Below are positions 33,528-45,536 of a stretch of 64,000 bases of DNA, piece by piece. This stretch comes from Pleurodeles waltl. Its lineage: Eukaryota; Chordata; Amphibia; Caudata; Salamandridae. Position 1 is the first letter of the stretch; every line of letters starts with the position of its first letter. Position numbers and translations under genes: made by a program. Where the stretch lies: NCBI RefSeq assembly GCF_031143425.1, contig NC_090440.1:336477844-336541843 (forward strand). Reading direction: 5' to 3'. Under the pieces are notes generated by a model, which saw nothing but the letters and a program-made list of their open reading frames with translations, had not been told where the DNA came from and did no database searches.

Positions 33528-35875
33528 TAGACTGGAACACCACAACAATGCAGGACACTGGAACTCTATCCACCCTGACTTGGATAATGCATGCCCCCCT
33601 GCACCATGAGGCTAGTCGGTTTCTCTTACGGCCATGCAGATAAATCTGGACTGCAAAGCAATGGAATGGGGATGTCAGAGGATCAATTTCCCCCCCCTGA
33701 GAGAGGAGTCAGGTGTTGGGCATGTGAAGTACCACCACATATGTGCAGAGCCACGTCCAGACTGACATAAGTACAACAATTGTGGTCCAGGGCAGCACAG
33801 CAAGTAACCACACAGGTAAAAGGCAGAAATGCACCATATTTTTAAAAAAACTGTGCATTTCTGTTCCTTTTTCCAGCTCTGGTGCCCTTATGGCTGCCTA
33901 GCGTCAATGCAAGCACACTTGCACCATGTTGCAAGGGAGCCTTCATTGCATGCAAGTTTGTCTTTGTGCAGGAAGGCACACATTCCTGCACAAAAAAACA
34001 ATCCCTGTTGGCATTTTCTCTCTTACTATTTGTGCCGCTGAATGCAGCACATATGGAAAGAAGGAAAAGGAGGAGAAATAAAGATATTTCTCCAAATTAC
34101 ACCTGCCCTGGGTAAGCATATGGGTTTGACTTATATCCAGGTTTAACCATCCTTGTAAATATGGGAATAAGTCAAAACCCATGGGAGGGTTGTATTAAAA
34201 AAACACTCCAACGCCATGCAATGCCAGCCTGACCCAGAGTAAGGCAACGCAGCAATGAGGCTTCATAGAAATGGGTCTGCCGCTGGCGCATAAAAAAAGT
34301 GTTGTACTGTCTGCACATGGTGCTTATAGCTATGCCCCTTATTCCCTACCAATAAACTACATTGCACACAGCTGTAGTGAGTTATGGGGTAAGCAGTACA
34401 CAGGTGTAGCCTGCCATGGTAGCCAATAGCCTAAATTCTGGTATGTAAAAAAATCACAGTGGGGGTGATGCAAGTGACGCATACATTTGTGTTTTGTCAA
34501 ACAATAGATGGTCTGTGAGACTTGTGGACCCCTGGTAGTGCTGGTTAATATAACTGTGGCTGAGCACATTGAGTTGTCCCTGTGCTTGAATGGGGCACAT
34601 TGCATAGCAAGGAGGTGAGAAGTGAAGTAGCCTGACTATGCAAACACACCATTGTGCTTGATAGTGTCATACATCTGTTGCAAATGGGAATGAATGACAG
34701 GAAGAGGGCATAGCTGTACTACATCCTGCATGTGATGTGCACCGGAAGAAGATGTGCATGTGATGTGCACCAGATGGAAGAAGAAATTTCACACTAGGCT
34801 TCATATGTCAAAGCAGGAGTATGACAAACAGGGAAATCAGAAGTGACAGGGTGAGCAAGGTTGACATAACAATGGGCAGGAATCTGTGATGGTTTGTGTC
34901 TGAGAAGTATGGGTAAAATTGTGTTGCAAACTAGGGTAGGTACATGTTATGCATTATCAAAACTACTAGCATGTGTGGGTCCAGCCTAGTACATAGCTCA
35001 CAAATGCAAGAAACCATGTTAGGCAATTGGAAGTGGTAAATCTAATTGTAGGTTGTGGCATCACACGTGACTCAATAGATGATCCTGCTTCCATCTGTGT
35101 GTGAGTCACTTAGCCTAAATGAGGATTGCCAGAGGAGTCATGTACAGGTTCAGGTGAGTAGGTCTGAGTCCAACAATGTGTGCTACTCAGCAGATAAAAA
35201 GACTCCGGCAATGATGAAATGGGTTGAGCGTCAGTGCTAGCTTTCTACCTCGTTTGACTGGAAATGGCCCCTCTGAGTTAGAACACACTAGTCACGGTTT
35301 TCACAGTTATCACAGCCATGGAGTACATTCAAATACACATTCTTGCAGTGTAGCAGCTTGCTAGCCACGTAGAGTAGTGTGGATGCATGACCAATATCAA
35401 CCTTGGCCACCTCAATTCACAATATGCATGCCAGACAGCACAACAAGTCAGACTGCTATGATGTAACATGTGTAAGGCTGACAGCAGCATCAAATTGAAT
35501 ACATCAACAAAGCCTGTTTGCTTTCACATGGACTTTGGCATGAGTAGTTGCCACAGGCAATGCTTGGCACCCCTGGGATTTAGGCCAGTGTTGGTCCAGT
35601 GTGCACAGTAGTGCTATAAATACATTGAAACGCGTTAGGGCATAGGCATCATGAAAATAAGTGCCAATCTCCAAGCTCGATGTGTACTTTACCTCAACTT
35701 ATCCACACTGACAGGGCAGGCCAGCAAGCTTCCGCTCAATACATAAAAGTCACATCGGTTTTACACATCAATGTTGAAAAGAAAGTGAATGAGGATACAT
35801 ATTGTATGGTAGCCACAATACTCATCATGTCAACATCTAGCAATGATCAACCTTGACACATATATCCATTTTATT
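33528..35875. other. Unassigned non-coding stretch
   Basis: No gene, RNA or transposon terminus is recognised. About 34,190-34,310 has 'ccaatgc...cgccgctggcgcataaaaaaagtg' sequence reminiscent of the GCATATTTA MITE family at 37-39 kb and 58 kb, so MITE remnants are likely. Stops are frequent in all frames. Confidence 0.4.
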
Positions 35876-35879
35876 GCAG

Positions 35880-36680
35880 AGGGAGAAACAACTCCTCCTG
35901 ACCAGCTGCCTGTCCAGGATTAACAACCTTCTGCCTATGACACCCTGCCCCCCCCCCATGGACGAAGACACATTTCAGCAAATCCTGAACTACATTGTCT
36001 CACCTTCTCTGGGTGTGTGAGGGGCTGACAGCATCATCGGGTATCCAGAGGAAGCACCTACTACCAAACCTACCCCATCTGCAAGTCCCAGACCAGCTTC
36101 GGACTCCGAGGACCACAAGTTGTATTTCAACTTCAAGCGATAGGAGTCCAGAGGCAGATGTTGAATGAGGTGTGTGCAGGGATGTAAACCATTGTGAACC
36201 CCCTAGAGGGAGTCCATAGGTACCTCAGTTCAAATAAAGACAACTCAGATGCAATTAGAGCCACCTACCTTTCACTCGAGATTGGAGCTGTCCCTGGTTG
36301 ACATTGCTGGTGTCATGAAGCAGAGACAACAGCAACAACCCTGGCAATGTGATACCAATGAAGTTGCCACCCACCTGTGGACTATACGCACAATCCTTTA
36401 ATCCATGGAGCGGAAGCAAGGCTCCTATATTACAACAATGGGTGTCTTTCACTGTGACATTGCTGTTGTGCTGACAAGCCAACAGGCCCTTCTCATTGCT
36501 GTGCCACCTTCCTTGTTTGCACAGGCAAATGTTGCTGGGGATATGGGAGCCACATCAGCAGTCCCTGATGTGTTTGTGCCTCAGCTGAGTACTGCACAAA
36601 CAGCACCACCCTCAGGGGAGGCACAGCACACATCAGAGACGGAAGATGTGGAATTTCACTTTCTGGTGAAGTACTTCTAA
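35880..36680 (+). pseudogene. Decayed transposon-type ORF, C-terminal part
   Basis: Protein-like stretches alternate between phases: MDEDTFQQILNYIVSPSLG near 35,958, QRQMLNEVCAGM near 36,150, RATYLSLEIG near 36,260, DIAGVMKQRQQQQPWQC near 36,300, then an open run from 36,405 (MERKQGSYITTMGVFHCDIA, LTSQQALLIAVPPSL) to a TAA near 36,680. The pattern of short amphipathic helices ending in an Ala/Pro/Ser/Thr tail is like the coiled-coil C-termini of Myb-type transposon proteins. I cannot name it. At least six stops or shifts are present. Confidence 0.45.
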
Positions 36681-36689
36681 GTAACATCT

Positions 36690-37085
36690 GTCTGTGGTCA
36701 TTGGTCCATTTCCCATTGGACCTGTGATGAGTAACATGCTGTTGCCCTCGTCATCTGGCACTGTCTACTTTGTGTTTGCCCACCTTATGCACTTATCCAT
36801 TTGTGGACTGTCAATGTGGCTTCCATTCTCTAATGAAAATTTGGATCTCCTCCTTATTGGAATGCTCCTCTCATTCACTTGTCACATGGCATGTATTTCC
36901 CATGGACTATGTCAGTATATCCTTTACCTCTAAAACAATGTTGAGGTTGTTGATGCAAAAACTGCTACTGTGATCCTTCATATTTAAACACATGTAGATA
37001 AAAGAACCATCTTTAACCTGCATGTTGTATGTCTGTTGCTGATTGCACTAAGTAGACCGTGGTGAATGTGCTGACCTTAAAGACA
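36690..37085. other. Unassigned stretch after the decayed ORF
   Basis: AT-rich sequence with no recognisable coding or repeat structure, possibly 3' untranslated sequence of the decayed ORF. No polyadenylation signal in a convincing position was found. Confidence 0.3.
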
Positions 37086-37090
37086 CTAAG

Positions 37091-37621
37091 AGGCATATTT
37101 ATAATGCCCTAGCGCCACCTTGCACCACATTAAAGTCATTATTTTTTATGTTAATGTGGCCCAACAAGGCCGAAATCCCTGCACCTTATTTACAGGGTGG
37201 CGCAATGCATGCATTGCACCACTCTGTAACCCTTTGCGCTACATTATGCCTGCGCAAGGCATAATGTATGCAAAGGGGGCGTTCCCCTATTAGGGGACCC
37301 GGAAAAATGGCGTAAGGAAATCTATGAGATTTGCTTGTATCATTTTTTATGGCATTTTTTTCAAGAGCAGGCATCAAAAGGGGGCTTCCATTCTTTAGAA
37401 TGGGGCCCTATGTACTCTGCAGGAGTAGCAGCAATATTTTGGTGCTACTCCTGCAGAGTACATCGATAGATTCATGAAAAATGATGTACTGTCCCTACTC
37501 TGCGCCATGGTGCGCAGTATTTTAAATACGGCGCACACATGGTGGCGATAGGGGGGTGCTAAGCAGTGCAGGGAAAGTGGCACTGCCCTCGGAGCAGCAC
37601 TACTTTCCATAAATCTGCCCC
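37091..37621. mobile_element. MITE of the GCATATTTA type, 531 bp
   Basis: Direct CTAAG repeats at 37,086-37,090 and 37,622-37,626 enclose ends AGGCATATTTATAA and, from the right, GGGGCAGATTTATGG. The interior is GC-rich with CpG-containing 'gcgcaatgcatgcattgc' and 'ggcgcacacatggtggcg' blocks and has no transposase. It is related in style to the insert at 58,262-59,177. Confidence 0.65.
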
Positions 37622-37626
37622 CTAAG

Positions 37627-38172
37627 TACTACCAAAAGGGAATTGTGTGACATAGACATATGGAAAAATTTATACAGGCCAATGGGAATGGTAAATGTCA
37701 ACCCTATGTCAATGCTAAGGGCTGAAGTTTCGGCCCAGGTGGAGGCTGCCTCCATGGATAACAGCCAGCAAACAACAGTGATATGACAACAAAATGGTGT
37801 AAGGGAGAGTGTGTAAGTGGCTGTTATCAGTGTTTGACCCAACAAATCCTTGATTTGTGACAATACATTGACATATTCATCCATACAATACACGTAGCAT
37901 AACTTACACACCCAGTGCAAAAGTAGGTGATCATCTGTTTTGGCCTGTGTGTTCATTCACAGCAAGAGTGCCACTTACGTTGCACAATCATGTTAAAAAA
38001 ACCTTTAAGTGACTCCTTTGTAAACCTAATTTTATCACCTCCATAGGTGTTTCACATACTAACAAATGTATATAAACACTGCCTGGAAATCCTACAGCAT
38101 GTGCTTAACAAAACCTAAACATATCTGACAATTCCTAGGCAGTAAATCATTAAGCAAAGAGAACAGAAAGGA
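37627..38172. other. Unassigned non-coding stretch
   Basis: Nothing recognisable lies between the MITE and the satellite-like dimer. A 118-codon minus-strand frame (37,600-37,956) has no motif I know. Confidence 0.3.
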
Positions 38173-38347
38173 AAAAGAACAAATGATGGACTGAATGCTG
38201 AACAATGCAAACATTCACTCCCAGTCACAAAGATCTGGGTTTAATCCATCGTTTTTTTGCTCACCACGCTACCCCAATATGGACCCAGCCATATGCAAAT
38301 CAGTCTTGACCCTGTTCCCCATGGAAACAGTCCATCCCAAACTGCCA

Positions 38348-38428
38348 AGCCAGGCTCTTCCTGGACCGGAAACACGCATTTTAGGACCGGTTTTAGGGTA
38401 TCACCCTTCATCAGCTAGGCTAGCTTGA
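38348..38428 (-). ncRNA. Hammerhead-ribozyme-like core, satellite copy 1
   Basis: On the minus strand: CTGATGA (38,408-38,414), a five-pair stem AGGGT/ACCCT with a three-base loop, AAAA where GAAA is expected, then a CCGG/CCGG stem III closing on the cleavage triplet GTC (38,364-38,366). Stem I is interrupted: core-proximal CCTAG/CAGG pairs poorly, with more distal pairing of GCTAGCC to GGCTTGGC. The G12 to A change should weaken or abolish cleavage of this copy. Confidence 0.65.
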
Positions 38429-38671
38429 ATCCAGTGGCGCAGTGAGCACGGGACCCGTGTCTCGATATTCCATTCCCACTGAGAGCGACAAATGCAAAAA
38501 GAACAGGTGATGGTTGGAATGCTTAACAATGCAAACATTCACCCCCAGTCAAAAAGACCTGGGTTTAATCCATTGTTTTTTTTCCTCACCACGCCACCCC
38601 ATTTAGAACCAGCCATATGCAAATCAGCAATGATCCTGTTCCTCGTGGGAACAGTCCAGCCCGAACTGCCA

Positions 38672-38752
38672 AGCCAGGTCCTCCCCAGACAAGAAACAAG
38701 CATCCTAGAACCGGTTTCAGGGTATCACCCTTCATCAGCCAGGCTAGCTTGA
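38672..38752 (-). ncRNA. Hammerhead-ribozyme-like core, satellite copy 2
   Basis: On the minus strand: CTGATGA (38,732-38,738), the same AGGGT-GAT-ACCCT stem II, an intact GAAA box, then CCGG. The partner of stem III is changed to CTTG before the GTC triplet (38,688-38,690), so stem III is weakened. Together the two copies retain every core element, but neither retains all of them. A TCACC box on the minus strand (38,506-38,510) and the octamer at 38,617-38,624 lie about 95 and 205 bases upstream of the copy 1 core, in the order of an snRNA-type PSE and DSE; this reading is tentative. Confidence 0.68.
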
Positions 38753-38890
38753 ATCCAGTGGTGCAGTGAGCACCGGACCCACATCTGGGCATACCCTTCC
38801 CACTTAGGGTGACAAATGCATTAAGCAGTCATGAAAGGGGAAACCATTGTTTATAATTATAATTATAAAACTATCGCAATCTAAAACTAA

Positions 38891-39270
38891 GGGGCATATT
38901 TAGAAGAAAGAGGTGCATCAGTCTCAATGCGCCACTTTCCTTGAATCCCCCTACCACCACCTAATTACACAATGGTTGTGCCGTTTTTATGATATGATGC
39001 ACCATGATGGTCTTTTGACGTTAGTACAGCAAAGCACAGGGAGGCGTATAGGTTAATATGGGTGCATAATTTTAAAGCATGCTCTGAGCAGGTGTTAAAA
39101 ATGACAGAACAAAATGGTGCAGTGAAATATAAATTTCACTGCTCCATTTTTTCAGACCCCCTTTGAATACATTATGCCTGACACAGGGATAATGTGGTGC
39201 AGCGAAGTTAAAGTAAAAAAATGACGCTAGTGTGGCGCAAGGAGGCACAAGGGGCTTGTAAATATGCCCC
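38891..39270. mobile_element. MITE with GGGGCATATTTA ends, 380 bp
   Basis: The ends are perfect 12-bp inverted repeats: GGGGCATATTTA at 38,891-38,902 and TAAATATGCCCC at 39,259-39,270. No open frame is present. A target duplication is not clear (TAA on the left, ATA on the right). It belongs to the same broad family as the inserts at 37,091 and 58,262. Confidence 0.75.
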
Positions 39271-39274
39271 ATAA

Positions 39275-39745
39275 CTATACCACACTACATTTATCCTATG
39301 TATACTGTGACTAAACTAACCTATGCTAACTCACCTACACTACCTTACCCCTAACTTAACCTAACTTAATCTGTTTAACCTTAACAAATACTACTCTACA
39401 CGTTTACCACAACAGACATGTTAAACATTAACCTTCCACCCCCTTGAATACACTTATTCACACAATATAAACATAAACTACACCTATACACAAACAACCT
39501 AACCTTATAACCTAAACAAATATGTTTTTTGTATTTTTATAAAGATATCTTAAACATCAACCGCCCACTTAATAACCTACCCACCCATATCCACACATAA
39601 GAAGGAATCACTATTAAAATCTAGAAAATACTATCACTAAACTAACCTAGCCCTATTCTACAACCTACCCTAACTTACAATACCATGCTACAACCTATCC
39701 TAACATACAGTACTATCCTAACCTACAATACTAATCTATAAAAGC
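39275..39745. repeat. G-poor, CCTAA-like degenerate simple repeat
   Basis: About 470 bp in which the plus strand is almost devoid of G and is built from variants of 'ctaaccta', 'aacctaccctaac' and 'acttacaatac'. It reads as a decayed short tandem repeat of CTAAC/CCTAA type, reminiscent of but not identical to telomeric TTAGGG. No coding potential. Confidence 0.6.
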
Positions 39746-39788
39746 AAGATATAAAAAAACGTGGAAGACCTAAATGTCCAAGGAAGGG

Positions 39789-42021
39789 TGTTATACCTGG
39801 CATCCTTAGAGTGATTTCCCCTAACTTACTTCCCTCTGACATCCTGTTTTTATGACTCATTTTTGCTGGCTTTTAGGAATCGGTGCACTTTACCATTGCT
39901 GACCAGTGCTAAACTGCAGGTGTTTTGTACTCTAAAACATGGTAACATTGGCTTTTCCCCAATTGGCATATTTACTTCACCTGTAAGTCCCTACAAGAGT
40001 GCACTACGTGTACCCAGGGCCTGTGAATTAAAAGCTACTAGATGGCCTGCAGCACTGATTGTGCCACCCACTACAGAAGCCTTAAAAACATGTCTCAGGC
40101 TTGCCACTGCAGAGCCTGTGTGTGCAGTTTAAACTGCCATTTATACTTAGCAAGTATAACTACTTGCCAGGTCCAACTTTCCTTTTTCATCATGTAAGTC
40201 ACCTCTAAAGTCGGCCCTAGTCAGCCCCAAGGGCAGAGTGCAGTGTATTAAAAAATTGGACTTGCACTTTTTAGTTTAGCATCTCCAGATAGTAAAAAAA
40301 AAACTCTTAAATTTATGTTTCACTGTTGCAAGGTCTATCTATCTCATAGGATAGGGTTGGGATTACCTTAAAACATCTTTTAAGTATACTTTCCAGTTGG
40401 AAAAAGATAAAGATAAAGATATGGAGCTTGGTGTCTCTAGACTCACAATTTAAAATCAAAACTTATGATGAAGTCTGATTTTAAATTGTTAGTCTGAAAA
40501 TGCTACTTTTGTAAGTTGCCTTTTTCTTACCTTAAACCATTCTGTGCCTTAGCATGTCTCTGAATACACATCTGGGTTGGGCTGGGGCACAGCTACACAT
40601 TGTGAATTCCATCTAGATAGCCACAAACACAGGACACTCAACTGCATATGTATTCATCTGCATACTGATGGGTCTTTCTGGACAGAGGGAAGGGCAGAGC
40701 TTGACACTTGCACTTCAATTGGTGGTGTCCTGTCACCACACAAAGGACTGATCCCCCGCCACATGTAGCCTAGCAGACAGGGCTGTGATGAAAGGGACCC
40801 TATGCACTTCAGAGAACTTCTTTGAAGTCTCCCCCACATCATACGCCTTTTTGGGTAGAAGTACTGGACTCTAAACCCCTGCAAATCGGATCTCTAGTGG
40901 GACCAAGGACACTCTGCCACATAGAAGGACTACTAGGCTGCCAGGAGGGACTGTAACTCTGCAACTACATTGCTGTGTTGACCTACTGTTGTTGTAGGAG
41001 GGACTGCTGCTTTCTCTTTTGTGTTGGCCTGCTGCATGCTCTGTTGTGATGGCCTGCTGCGTCTTCCCTGCAGTGAGGACTGGACTTGCTCTCTACATCC
41101 TTTCAAACAAGAATCTCTGTGAGTAAGCTGCAATGCCCCTGTTCTCTGCAGTCTCAATGACATCAAAGACTTCTTGTAACTCTCCTGGTGCTGCTGGCCT
41201 CCACCCCTTTGAGTACTTGCGTTGCCTGAGTTTCCCCTCTCCAATCCTGGGCCTCAGAAGTGGGTTCTGCAGCTGCAAATTGCAAAAAAAAAGTGCAGCA
41301 GAAAAAGTGATGCGCCGCCTCAGGAAAATTACATATCGCATCTGCAGCTCCAAAAAGCAACGCATCACACCAAGTGTGGCAAAAAAAATAACGAGTTGCT
41401 TCCCCTTCGATGATGCAGCTTTACCACTGTGCTAGCCAATGATGACCCTCTCTGTAGCCCACCGATGATGCATCACATCCACTTCTACAGTACCTGACGA
41501 TGGTGCATTGCCCCAAGTGAGGAAACAATATTGGCACATTGCACCCCTGCCAATGACACATTGTACTCTAAAGGTACTCTTTCAGTGGACCCTGCATGAT
41601 TTATACAGCCAGCCTACCCTCCATCATGGTCAGCTTAAATTTTGACTTTGCACTGGTCCCTAGTGACCTCAAATAACCTTTCTACCACTAGGACTTTTTT
41701 CAAAATTGATGTTTAAAAATTCATATCTCGACTTCTACTGATTTTATTTTTGTTTTTTGGTCTTGTTTTAATCAGATAAATATTATAATTTTTCTAACAT
41801 GGTATTGAGTCTTTTTTGTAGTGTCTTTCATTGTGTGACTGTAGTTAAGTGTTGCACAAATACTTTACACATTGCCTCCTAAGTTAAGCCAGACTGCTCT
41901 GTGCCAAGCAACAAGGTCATGATCACAGGTTAATTTACGGTGTATCTGACTTACCCTGTCTAGAATTGTGGTCCCTACTTGCACAGGGTGTATATCTCTG
42001 CCTACTACAGACCCAGGTTCC
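39789..42021 (+). mobile_element. LTR-like repeat, family B, near-complete copy
   Basis: It begins TGTTATACCTGGCATCC at 39,789. Landmarks shared, in reverse orientation, with 52,059-54,712 include 'gctgaccagtgctaaa', 'cccagggcctgtgaattaaaagc', 'actgcagagcctgtgtgtgcag', and at the far end 'cagactgctctgtgccaagc...aggttaatttacgg'. The far boundary is degraded ('acccaggttccaac' near 42,021). No conserved protein is encoded; the ORFs inside are short. Orientation is arbitrary. Confidence 0.75.
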
Positions 42022-42156
42022 AACGGAGGGCTAAATCTGTGTGGCAATCTTATTCACCAACTGCTGCAATGTCTGCATCATCTGCATCAATGTTGCATCT
42101 TGCAACTCAATGCCAGCTACCCATAGTTTAAAGTCAGAAAGGTCTTTAAGAACCTG

Positions 42157-42498
42157 TTATTTAAAATCAAAGGGCTGTCCTAGCGTTATAGTTAGCAGCT
42201 GGTGTGCTTGTGCGGGCTGCACTGTGGAGGTGCTAGGAACCGTGACTGCTCTGGCACATGGGGCACATTGATATCCTGGTTGTGCTTGCCTTGTCCATTT
42301 CTTGTTGCGCCTTAGGTCTAGATTTCGAAGTCCTGGCCAACTTCTCCTCCACATACGACCGTCCCATATGCCAGTAGGCCTGGGCAGCATGGCTGATACA
42401 GCGGCATCTTTACAAACCAATAGCATAGGCTTTTTCCTGGTCAGGCGGCCTGTTGTCTGTTGGAGAGGAGGGAAAAATGTATCATACAAAGCTAACAT
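42157..42498 (-). pseudogene. Unrecognised exon-like ORF
   Basis: The minus strand is open for 113 codons ending in TAA. It is preceded by a pyrimidine-rich tract and CAACAG that could serve as an acceptor (about 42,465). The peptide has a basic start (TGRLTRKKPML), a middle LPRPTGIWDGRMWRRSWPGL and a C-terminal Pro/Thr/Gln part. Beyond the stop the same strand shows a helical QQVLKDLSDFKLW-like and LMQMMQTLQQLVNKIA segment after a shift. Composition resembles Myb-type transposon proteins, but I cannot assign it. Confidence 0.3.
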
Positions 42499-42499
42499 T

Positions 42500-45278
42500 T
42501 ACATGTTGTAATCAATAAAAGGCTTATGTTACCAAAAAATCGCGTGGCATGTCCTGCCAAAAAATGGCAAACCATCAAAGAAACATATACTTCTCCTAAT
42601 GTAACAATGCAAAGGTAATCATGTGTTGACATTGTAGGTGTACGAAATTGCAGTGTGTGCCCAAATAAACATATGCAAATATAAATACTAAGACTGATTA
42701 GGAACTATGATGTTGTGTTCACATGGAATGGTACAAATGATCCACCTAGGTACTCCCTGGGGTTTGGCATGCAGCATGAAAAAGGGTATATTCTATGCCC
42801 AATAACCTATGTGAAATGAATAATGTGTAGCAGGTACAGCTATTGTGCCTCAGCATTACGTAATTGATATGGCAAATACACAAGGCCATGGAGATAGCAG
42901 CATAGACTGACTCTACGCTGGGTAGTTGAAACATAGATGGAGGGTGGTTAGCTACCTTTAATTAAACTGTCTTGTTGTATACTTCTTAAATGTTGACCCA
43001 AGGAAATGCCTGGAACCATATTGCATATACCATGTAATGAAATTTAAGCAAACTGTGAGATCCTTCACTTAGCCTAGTGTCCGTTTAGAATGTTACCTTG
43101 AGGCACATAAACACAAACCGCATCCATGTGATGAGTGTGTTCATGCATGTTCTAGATCTTATATGTATATGTATCTTTTGCTTGCAGGTATTTGCTAAAA
43201 ATTAATCAAGCATGACAGTTTTTTGGGGGAGACAGTATTGGTAACTCTACCATTACATGGACTGTGTAATAGGCTATATGCTTGCAACATAGTACAAACA
43301 TGCATGTGCTGCTTTACACATTGGCCTTTTTCTTAACAAAACACTACAAAGGTATGATCACATGTCAATTATAGGACATTGGGTACATGAGGGTGAATCA
43401 GGCATTTAACTCTATTACCATATGTGAACTGGTGACATTTGCCAAATCTAGTGATAGCTACTCTATCTGCACTGAAGTAGGAATCATCACATCATCTGTG
43501 GACCTGCCACACAGAATGTCCATACATTGCCATGTGGACAACTACAGTAGTAGTGTGCATCAGTCAGTCAGATTGAAGCTGAACCGTCCGAAGCCATGTT
43601 CACACAGACTTTCTCTCCAACATCCTTAAAACTTCCATGGCATTTTGGAAAATGCTCCTTTGTCACCCCAACTCACATGTCACTGATATGCAGTACTCAG
43701 AGGGATGCTCAGGTACCCATAAGGTTGGATGACAGTTGCCACATATCAAAATAAATGTGGGCTAAGTGGTGAGCACAAGTAAATCATTGCTATGGACAAT
43801 GTACTTAATCACTCACAGCAAAACATGGTGATATGCCATTTGGCCACTGGGTTTTCTCTAATGAATGATACATTTTAACCTTCTCACCTGGCAAATACAT
43901 ATGCAGCAACAATACTAGGATATAATCTTGTTTTGTGATGCCTAGCATGGTCATACAAGTTTATTGGATTCCAAACTTTGGCTAGACACTTAGCCACTGG
44001 TACATGTGTGGATCCACAAACATTTTGTGTGTTTAATAGCATTAATTTCTGAACACGACTTCAATCCTTCACACTTTACCAATGGAGGTAGTAATGAGTA
44101 ACATATTATGCATGTATGGCCATAGTATGATATCAACCCACAATAGGAGGACAATTACATTTGAAAAGATATCCACTGTGTATTTTTTCAAATACATATA
44201 TTTTTTTACTATTGGCAGTGTTGTCTGGAATATGTGTTACACGTCGAACACACCTGTGTCCTGCTTAACTTTGGACCTCAGCAAATATACAGTGTACTGA
44301 TATCTCAGCCCATCTCATGCAACTGTTCTGTCACATAATTGTTTAACATTTTTGTAACTTTTGCTCGATGGTATTGGGGAGAGACCTTTGAACTTATGAC
44401 TATCCTTTGGTCTTGTGGCTGGTGATAGTACATGTGCCATAAGCATCACCACAATAGATGGTTAAACATTACCACAGCAGATTCTGAGCCATCCATCATG
44501 AGTGCCTGCATACACTGAGTATATATGCACATTGACATTTGTTTTTATCAATTGCACAGGCAACGTGGTCCTACTCCCTTTGCGATTTGACATATAATAA
44601 CATTTACTTAAGGTGAATTATGAAACCCTTATTCATCTCAATGCAACCAATATCAAGAGTTTGCACACAATCCTTAGAGAGCACAATAAGCATTCAGATG
44701 ACATCCACTGGTAGTATTAGGATCCCTGAAGGTATCCACCTCAGCATTTGTGTATGGTGAGGTCCACCTACAAGTCAAAACATGGCACATGGCTCTGTGA
44801 ATATTCAATATGTACACTGTGTACATAAGAAGCCTAGTACATTGACTTCATAAATGTCTGTTATCATCAATGTGTTGGACATGTAGCCTATAAGGTGGCT
44901 TAATGATGAACATGTGTATGCCATGTTGCAGTGTTTATGGATAATATCAGAGAAATCATGTCTCAGGTGCACAGAATGCAGACAAAGTACCAAACCATCC
45001 TTCCTACATTTTACAAGGGTGCCTGACTTTAATGGCTATGTGAACAGAATAAATTGACAGACCACAATCTTCAAGGTATTAATTTTGCTCTGGCCTTCTC
45101 AACTCAATATATGTTCTGAACATTGCTATACACATCAGACAGTAACGATGCTTTTTTTCTTCTTCACTTAGCTACTTACGTTACTAAAGCACAACAAATA
45201 AACATTGGCCATTCATGCCCTGCACCACCTCATAAAAGAATTGTGATAATGTTTCAAACAACATGTATATTAAATCAC
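42500..45278. other. Unassigned AT-rich stretch
   Basis: Nearly 2.8 kb without a recognisable gene, terminal repeat or tandem array. The longest frames (72-80 codons) have no motif I know. Confidence 0.4.
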
Positions 45279-45315
45279 ACAACAGGTTGGACAGACACCC
45301 TGTCCAACCTGTTGT
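45279..45315. repeat. Perfect 16-bp hairpin with 5-base loop
   Basis: ACAACAGGTTGGACAG (45,279-45,294) and its exact complement CTGTCCAACCTGTTGT (45,300-45,315) enclose ACACC. No adjacent T run suggests a terminator and no flanking repeat suggests a transposon end. It could be a cruciform, a small foldback or an RNA hairpin. Confidence 0.9.
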
Positions 45316-45536
45316 ATGATGAAATGCAAGTGTGCTCCCCTGCAACATACATGTGGGTGCCCCTCACAGTTTCGAGTCTGTAATTACCTAGCAGGCCTGG
45401 TGACATCACTCCCTGCACAGTGCCAGAGGGGTCCCCAAGCACCTCCGGGCATCCTCTGCACTGCATGGTCTGTTGGGCTAGTTCTAGGCCACTGTGTATA
45501 GGCCCCTGTGGCATGATTCTTTTTTTAAGTTAGCAT

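Larger units (their letters stand above)
38173..38820 (-). repeat. 324-bp tandem dimer resembling newt satellite 2
   Basis: Two copies (38,173-38,496 and 38,497-38,820) run head to tail with an exact 324-bp offset: AACAATGCAA at 38,201 and 38,525, CTGATGA-complement at 38,408 and 38,732, GACAAATGCA at 38,487 and 38,811. Each copy holds an octamer ATGCAAAT (38,293-38,300 and 38,617-38,624) and, on the minus strand, a hammerhead-ribozyme-like core. Newt satellite 2 (known from Notophthalmus) is a roughly 330-bp tandem repeat, transcribed from an snRNA-type promoter with an octamer element, whose RNA self-cleaves through a hammerhead. The match in unit length, ribozyme and octamer is the basis for the call. 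I had no reference sequence to align. Confidence 0.75.

Noticed and set aside
35627..35636. GAAACGCGTT, a possible Penelope hammerhead 3' core
   Set aside because: No CTGANGA box or pairing stem lies upstream within reach on that strand.
39275..39745. True interstitial telomere array
   Set aside because: There are no consecutive TTAGGG/CCCTAA units; only loose CTAAC-type variants are present.
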